Assembly: GCF_024213555.1 (NCBI RefSeq) | Contig: NZ_JANAVO010000009.1 | Coordinates: 174,397 to 238,396 of the forward strand | Direction: 5' to 3' | Length of the DNA stretch: 64,000 nucleotides | From: Allokutzneria sp. A3M-2-11 16 | Lineage (GTDB): Bacteria > Actinomycetota > Actinomycetes > Mycobacteriales > Pseudonocardiaceae | Part shown: positions 60,780 to 64,000 of the stretch, one piece after another | How positions within the stretch are numbered: the first letter of the stretch is position 1 | Layout of the letters: each line of letters opens with the position of its first letter | Made by a program: the position numbers and the translations under genes | The notes under the pieces: model-generated | Database searches by the model: none | The model's input: only the letters and a program-made list of their open reading frames with translations | Told to the model about the DNA's origin: nothing

Positions 60780-61415
60780 TCAGGTCGCCGAACGCAGCGC
60801 GGAAGTCGCTACGTTTAGACGTTTTCCGAACATCCAGAGCGCGATGTCCACGCACCGGAGCAGGCTCGTGCCCTCGCGCATCCCCGCGTCCGCCCGTATC
60901 TCGGCCACCCGCTGCGCGCGGCCGGGATCAGCGGCGAACCAGGAGTGCAGGCACTGCCAGAAATCCTCCGGCCGCCCCAGCACGTCCAGTACCACCGGGT
61001 CGTGGACGGGAACGTGGTGCGGTCGCTTGCGGGCCAGCAGTTTCCCCGCGACCGGTGCCGCGATCCCTGGAGTCTCGGCCAGCGCCTGCCACAGGCGGTC
61101 GACAGGACCGTCCGGGGCGTAGGCCGCTGCGGGCGACTCGTGCATCGGCGTGTGCGCGACCTCGGCCAGCAGGGCGCTGAGCTGGCCGAACCTGGAGGAG
61201 AGGCATTCCAGCGCGGCGATCCCGTGCCACGGCAGGCTCAGCGACATCGTGGCGGCGACGTCCGCGGGCGTGAACACGTCCGACTGGTCGGAGTCTTCGA
61301 GCCGCTCGTAGCGCCTGGCGGTCAGCGACGTCAGGTAGTACCGGATGTCCTCGGCGGCGGTACCACCGAGGACAGCCTCGTCGAGCACTCCGTGCGCCCA
61401 GCCGTAACCGCTCAT
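60780..61415 (-). CDS. DUF6308-like protein
   Basis: The product has 211 residues, soluble and helical. The segment AAPVAGKLLARKRPHHVPVHDPVV (about 119-142) resembles a helix-hairpin-helix-like element and matches my memory of DUF6308 proteins, which are of unknown function. YYLTSLTARRYERLED and IAALECLSSRF are further conserved-looking parts. It is a single gene upstream of the GAP-family gene in the same direction. Confidence 0.65.
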   Translation of the reverse strand: MSGYGWAHGVLDEAVLGGTAAEDIRYYLTSLTARRYERLEDSDQSDVFTPADVAATMSLSLPWHGIAALECLSSRFGQLSALLAEVAHTPMHESPAAAYAPDGPVDRLWQALAETPGIAAPVAGKLLARKRPHHVPVHDPVVLDVLGRPEDFWQCLHSWFAADPGRAQRVAEIRADAGMREGTSLLRCVDIALWMFGKRLNVATSALRSAT

Positions 61416-61491
61416 ACTCGTCAGTAGAGCGATCTCACGGCCGGGGTGACCAGCGTTGACCGGATTTGCGACAAGTTTCGATACGGCAGCG

Positions 61492-62841
61492 TTACCGTGG
61501 AGTCGCCACCGAGGCCAGGATCGCGCCGAACTGGGTCGCGACCAGCTTGCGGATCGGGATCGCGGTCGCGGGCACCTCGGCCTCGGCGAGGTCGGCCCAC
61601 CGCTCGAACACCCCGGTCAGCTCGGCGTGCGCGGCGCGGATGGCCGGGGTCCCGTTGCCGACCGCCAGCTCACCGTCCAAAGTGGACAAAAGCATGCCGC
61701 CGAGGCGCATCCGGACCGACTGCAGCACCTCGGCGGAGTGGAACCGCTCGGACACCACGGCGGTCCGGTCCGCGCCGGGGGCGTCGGCGGCGGCCGAGGC
61801 GATCCTGGACTGCTTGGCCAGTCCGGGCAGGAAAGCGTTGAGCGCGCGGCGGTACGGCGACCGGGCCGACAGGTCGCCCTGCACGGAGGCCAGCAACCCG
61901 GACAACACCAGGTCCGCCTCCATCAGCTCCTTCGCCCGCTCCCGCAACACCGCGGCGTAGGAGACGTCCAGCGGCGTGGTGTCCCGCGAGTCCTCATTGG
62001 TCCAGTACGGGACTTCGCTTACCAGATAACGGGTTCCATAACGCTCCACATAGGACATGCTGGAGTCTCCCGCCTCGTAGTCGGTGTGGTCGAGGCCGAT
62101 GGACTCCAGGTAGTCGATGCTCTGCCGGGCGCTGAGCCCGAGGTAGATGCCCGGCGCCAGCTCCCGCATGTACGGCTCCTCGTTCTCCCCCGTTTGCAAG
62201 GGAAGGCCGAGGTGCTCCGGGATCGCGGTCAGCGCGCGGGAGAGCTCCGGAGTGGTCGAGTCGGCGTAGTAGTACACCCCGCCGTACTCGGCGTTGTGCA
62301 GCGAACACATGAAATCCGGCCTGACCTCGTCGAACAGCCGCATCAGCGCGACCGTCTCCGGGATGACCGCGTCGAAGAAGACTCCCTTGTACGCCAAGGG
62401 AAAGGACCACTCCACCTGCTCACGCCCGGCTGGCCGGTAGAAGTTCCTGCCGTAGCGGCGCATGGTCAGCGGTGGCTCGAACCACCCCTCGTTCAGCCGT
62501 GTCCCGTCCGGGTCGATGCACGGGATGACGTGCCAGGTGTGGCCCAGGTCCGCGCGCAGCTCCGGGTCCGCGGCCAGGGTCCTGGCCAGGTGCAGCGCGG
62601 TCTGCCCGCCCACCGGTTCGTTGGGGTGCACGGCGGCGAAGACCACCGCCTGCCTCGGGCCGCCCTCGACGGTCAGCGACCACAGCGGCTCACCGAGCCG
62701 GGAGGTGCCGATCCGCCGCACTGACGTGCAGTCGCGGTACTGCTCGGCGACGGCGTTGATACCGGTGAGAAGGTCGTCAACGCCGAGAAACCGGTCGATC
62801 TCCGGAACCTCGTCCACCAGCCGCAGGATGCGCTCGAACAC
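61492..62841 (-). CDS. M14-family zinc carboxypeptidase
   Basis: Start chosen at GTG 62841 with GGAGG 5 bases upstream; the product has 449 residues. The zinc ligands are in VHPNEPVGG (His and Glu, about residues 72-75) and SLHNAEYGG (His near 181). CIDPDGTRLNEGWF and RRYGRNFYRP match substrate-pocket segments. No signal peptide is seen, so the enzyme should be cytoplasmic. It trims C-terminal residues from peptides; specificity is unknown. A GTCCACAGTGGAC palindrome lies 50 bp upstream. Confidence 0.9.
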   Translation of the reverse strand: MFERILRLVDEVPEIDRFLGVDDLLTGINAVAEQYRDCTSVRRIGTSRLGEPLWSLTVEGGPRQAVVFAAVHPNEPVGGQTALHLARTLAADPELRADLGHTWHVIPCIDPDGTRLNEGWFEPPLTMRRYGRNFYRPAGREQVEWSFPLAYKGVFFDAVIPETVALMRLFDEVRPDFMCSLHNAEYGGVYYYADSTTPELSRALTAIPEHLGLPLQTGENEEPYMRELAPGIYLGLSARQSIDYLESIGLDHTDYEAGDSSMSYVERYGTRYLVSEVPYWTNEDSRDTTPLDVSYAAVLRERAKELMEADLVLSGLLASVQGDLSARSPYRRALNAFLPGLAKQSRIASAAADAPGADRTAVVSERFHSAEVLQSVRMRLGGMLLSTLDGELAVGNGTPAIRAAHAELTGVFERWADLAEAEVPATAIPIRKLVATQFGAILASVATPR

Positions 62842-63015
62842 AGTGTCCTCCAACCGTCGCCACAAAGATCCACTATGGCACGCCGGTCTATGTCCACAGT
62901 GGACTCATTCGGTCCACGGGGCAACCGACGTTGGTCGGGTTGACGACCGCGAAAAGCATGCGGGAGCGCTCTCACGACCAGGGTATCCCCCCGGGGCCCG
63001 GAAGGGGATTCCCCT
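62842..63015. other. non-coding gap with palindromes
   Basis: No gene is seen. The gap holds the palindrome GTCCACAGTGGAC (62892-62904), the GC-rich inverted run CCCCCCGGGGCCCGG and a near-palindrome AAGGGGATTCCCCTT just before a possible TTG start at 63016. Confidence 0.5.
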
Positions 63016-63255
63016 TTGGCGCCAGCAAAAACAAGCACACTCGAATACCACTCCGGCAACCGCCGGGATGCCGCGGACGCGGAATGGTCCACCCTGCGGC
63101 TTGGCCGTCGCACCTACGTCAACGGCAGCAGCCGCGAGGGGCCCGACAGGCTGATCGGGCTGCGCCCGGACGGCTCAGCCCGCTTCGTCTCGCCCTCGCT
63201 GTCTCGCCCTGGCTGTCTCAGCCCTGCTTCGCGGCGGCCTTGGCGGCCTTCTTGA
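63016..63255 (+). CDS. possible small hypothetical protein
   Basis: The 79-residue frame begins at TTG 63016 with AAGGGGA 7 bases upstream. Its first 60 residues have protein-like codon use (STLEYHSGNRRDAADAEWS; GRRTYVNGSSREGPDRLIGL), while the end is Ser/Pro/Arg-rich and overlaps the convergent gene. No homologue is recognised. It may be a remnant or not a gene. Confidence 0.25.
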   Translation: MAPAKTSTLEYHSGNRRDAADAEWSTLRLGRRTYVNGSSREGPDRLIGLRPDGSARFVSPSLSRPGCLSPASRRPWRPS

Positions 63256-63793
63256 ACTCGCGCACCTCGGACAGCGACTTCGCGTCCACCACATCGGCCA
63301 CGCTGCGACGCGAGTCCTTCTCACCGTAGGCCCCGGCGGCGGCGCGCCAGCCCCTGGGCTCCACCCCGAGCTGCTTCCCCAGCAGCGCAAGGAAGATCCG
63401 CGCCTTCTGGTCCCCGAACCCCGGCAGCTCCTTGAGCCGCCGGAGCACCTCCTTGCCGTCCGGGTCCTCCCGCGTCCACACGTTCTCGACCGCACCGTCG
63501 TAGTGCTCGATCAGGAACCGTGCCAACGTCTGCAGCCGCTTCGCCATCGACCCCGGGAACCGGTGGATCGCGGGCGGCTCCGAGGCGATCGCGACGAACT
63601 CCGCCTCCGGCGCCTCCGCGATCCGGTGCACGTCGAGCGCGCCCATCCGGTCGGCGATCACCTTGGGCCCCTTGAACGCCTTCTCCATGGGGATCTGCTG
63701 GTCGAGCAACATGCCAAAGAGCAACGCCAGGGGATCCGCGGCCAGCAGGGCGTCCGAGTCCGGGTCCTGGGCGAGGCACAGCGTGCGAGTCAT
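63218..63793 (-). CDS. HhH-GPD-type base-excision DNA repair protein
   Basis: The 191-residue protein has DPLALLFGMLLDQQIPMEKAFKGP at the start. The helix-hairpin-helix LKELPGFGDQKARIFLALLGKQ (about 120-141) is as in small actinobacterial relatives of endonuclease III/AlkA glycosylases. The Lys-rich C-terminus (VREFKKAAKAAAKQG) suits DNA binding. The catalytic Lys/Asp of bifunctional glycosylases is not obvious, so specificity is open. ATG 63793 overlaps the stop of an upstream frame (ATGA). Confidence 0.88.
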   Translation of the reverse strand: MTRTLCLAQDPDSDALLAADPLALLFGMLLDQQIPMEKAFKGPKVIADRMGALDVHRIAEAPEAEFVAIASEPPAIHRFPGSMAKRLQTLARFLIEHYDGAVENVWTREDPDGKEVLRRLKELPGFGDQKARIFLALLGKQLGVEPRGWRAAAGAYGEKDSRRSVADVVDAKSLSEVREFKKAAKAAAKQG

Positions 63794-64000
63794 GGGCAGA
63801 GCTTGCCACGGGGTGGCCGGTGTCGCCGCCCGTGGGGTTGGACTTCGGGCGTGGGTGGTCCGCTGGATTTCCGGCTTGCGTGGCTGGGCTTCCAGCGGGC
63901 TCGGCTGGATTTCCAGCGTGGGTCGCTGGGCTTCCAGCGTGGGGGTCGGCTTGACCTGGGGCCCCTTGCGCGTGCCCTTGGGCCTCTCAGGGGCACGGGA
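63790..64000 (-). CDS. possible C-terminal part of a Lys/Arg/Ser/Pro-rich protein, partial
   Basis: The frame is open to the right edge and ends in an ATGA overlap with the HhH-GPD gene, which lacks its own clear ribosome binding site. Inside it, four 21-bp tandem units encode a heptad of the form RWKPSxx. This may be a real basic tail, as in DNA-binding proteins, or an intergenic repeat that happens to be open. Confidence 0.3.
   Translation of the reverse strand, partial: PVPLRGPRARARGPRSSRPPRWKPSDPRWKSSRARWKPSHASRKSSGPPTPEVQPHGRRHRPPRGKLCP
63863..63946. repeat. four 21-bp tandem repeats
   Basis: Four contiguous 21-bp units follow the form CTGGrnTTCCAGCgtgggtcg; all but the first carry the dyad CTGG...CCAG. 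The period of 21 keeps the reading frame. It differs from the 30-bp family in unit length and sequence. Confidence 0.85.

Overview
The window is high-GC DNA from an actinomycete, most likely of the order Pseudonocardiales (inference). The evidence is an Lsr2 nucleoid protein, two WhiB-family proteins, an AfsR/SARP regulator, an Mce-family protein, a CIRCE-controlled groEL without groES, many GTG starts and many ATGA/GTGA stop-start overlaps. I found no tRNA, rRNA or CRISPR array.

Left chromosomal part (1-14.6 kb). An operon of two exported proteins and an Mce protein (cut by the window edge) is followed by a degenerate membrane-anchored protein kinase, an acetyl-xylan-esterase-type hydrolase, endonuclease V, a DAO-family FAD oxidoreductase with a strong dyad in its promoter, a WhiB3/WhiD-like regulator, an exported PAF-acetylhydrolase-like hydrolase and NDH-2. 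Next is a 1296-residue sensor that joins PAS, histidine kinase, receiver, PAS, SpoIIE phosphatase and RsbW-like ATPase modules, overlapping a STAS anti-sigma antagonist. Sigma-B-like promoter motifs sit in front of it. The part ends in an array of eleven exact 30-bp tandem repeats whose central dyads covary.

Integrated element (about 14.6-28.1 kb). This looks like an actinomycete integrative and conjugative element. It has a large serine recombinase at the right end, a MerR/Xis-like protein, an FtsK/SpoIIIE-type transfer ATPase in a tightly overlapping operon with membrane proteins and a WhiB-like protein, and a leftward operon of small zinc-ribbon and membrane proteins. Two adjacent proteins are paralogues built from helix-turn-helix plus Cys-x-Cys-x-Cys modules. 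A lower-GC cassette (XRE regulator, XRE/TPR regulator, creatininase-family enzyme) is bracketed by three operators sharing GCGCAT-N7-ATGCGC. No replication initiator is recognisable. The exact att sites could not be fixed.

Middle chromosomal part (28.1-43.6 kb). A DUF4383 membrane protein, a frameshifted remnant of an Orn/Lys/Arg decarboxylase and lsr2 are followed by an AfsR-type regulator divergent from an imine-reductase-like gene, with a perfect 11-bp direct repeat between them. Then come two SRPBCC proteins behind a good sigma-F/B-type promoter, the phosphoketolase-acetate kinase operon, an NmrA/HxlR divergent pair, a Tat-exported sulfatase and signal peptidase I.

Right chromosomal part (43.6-64 kb). 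The branched-chain 2-oxoacid dehydrogenase operon (E1 alpha, E1 beta, E2) is divergent from an Lrp regulator. It is followed by AraC and membrane proteins, groEL with CIRCE, a TetR regulator, an SGNH hydrolase, a nitroreductase, a Nudix gene that appears frameshifted, a NACHT/HEAT NLR-like NTPase that is also frameshifted, a GAP-family membrane protein, an M14 carboxypeptidase and an HhH-GPD DNA-repair protein.

Four copies of an unexplained 63-bp hairpin repeat are scattered over the chromosomal parts and are absent from the element. With the 30-bp and 21-bp tandem arrays they are the main structures that gene calls do not explain.
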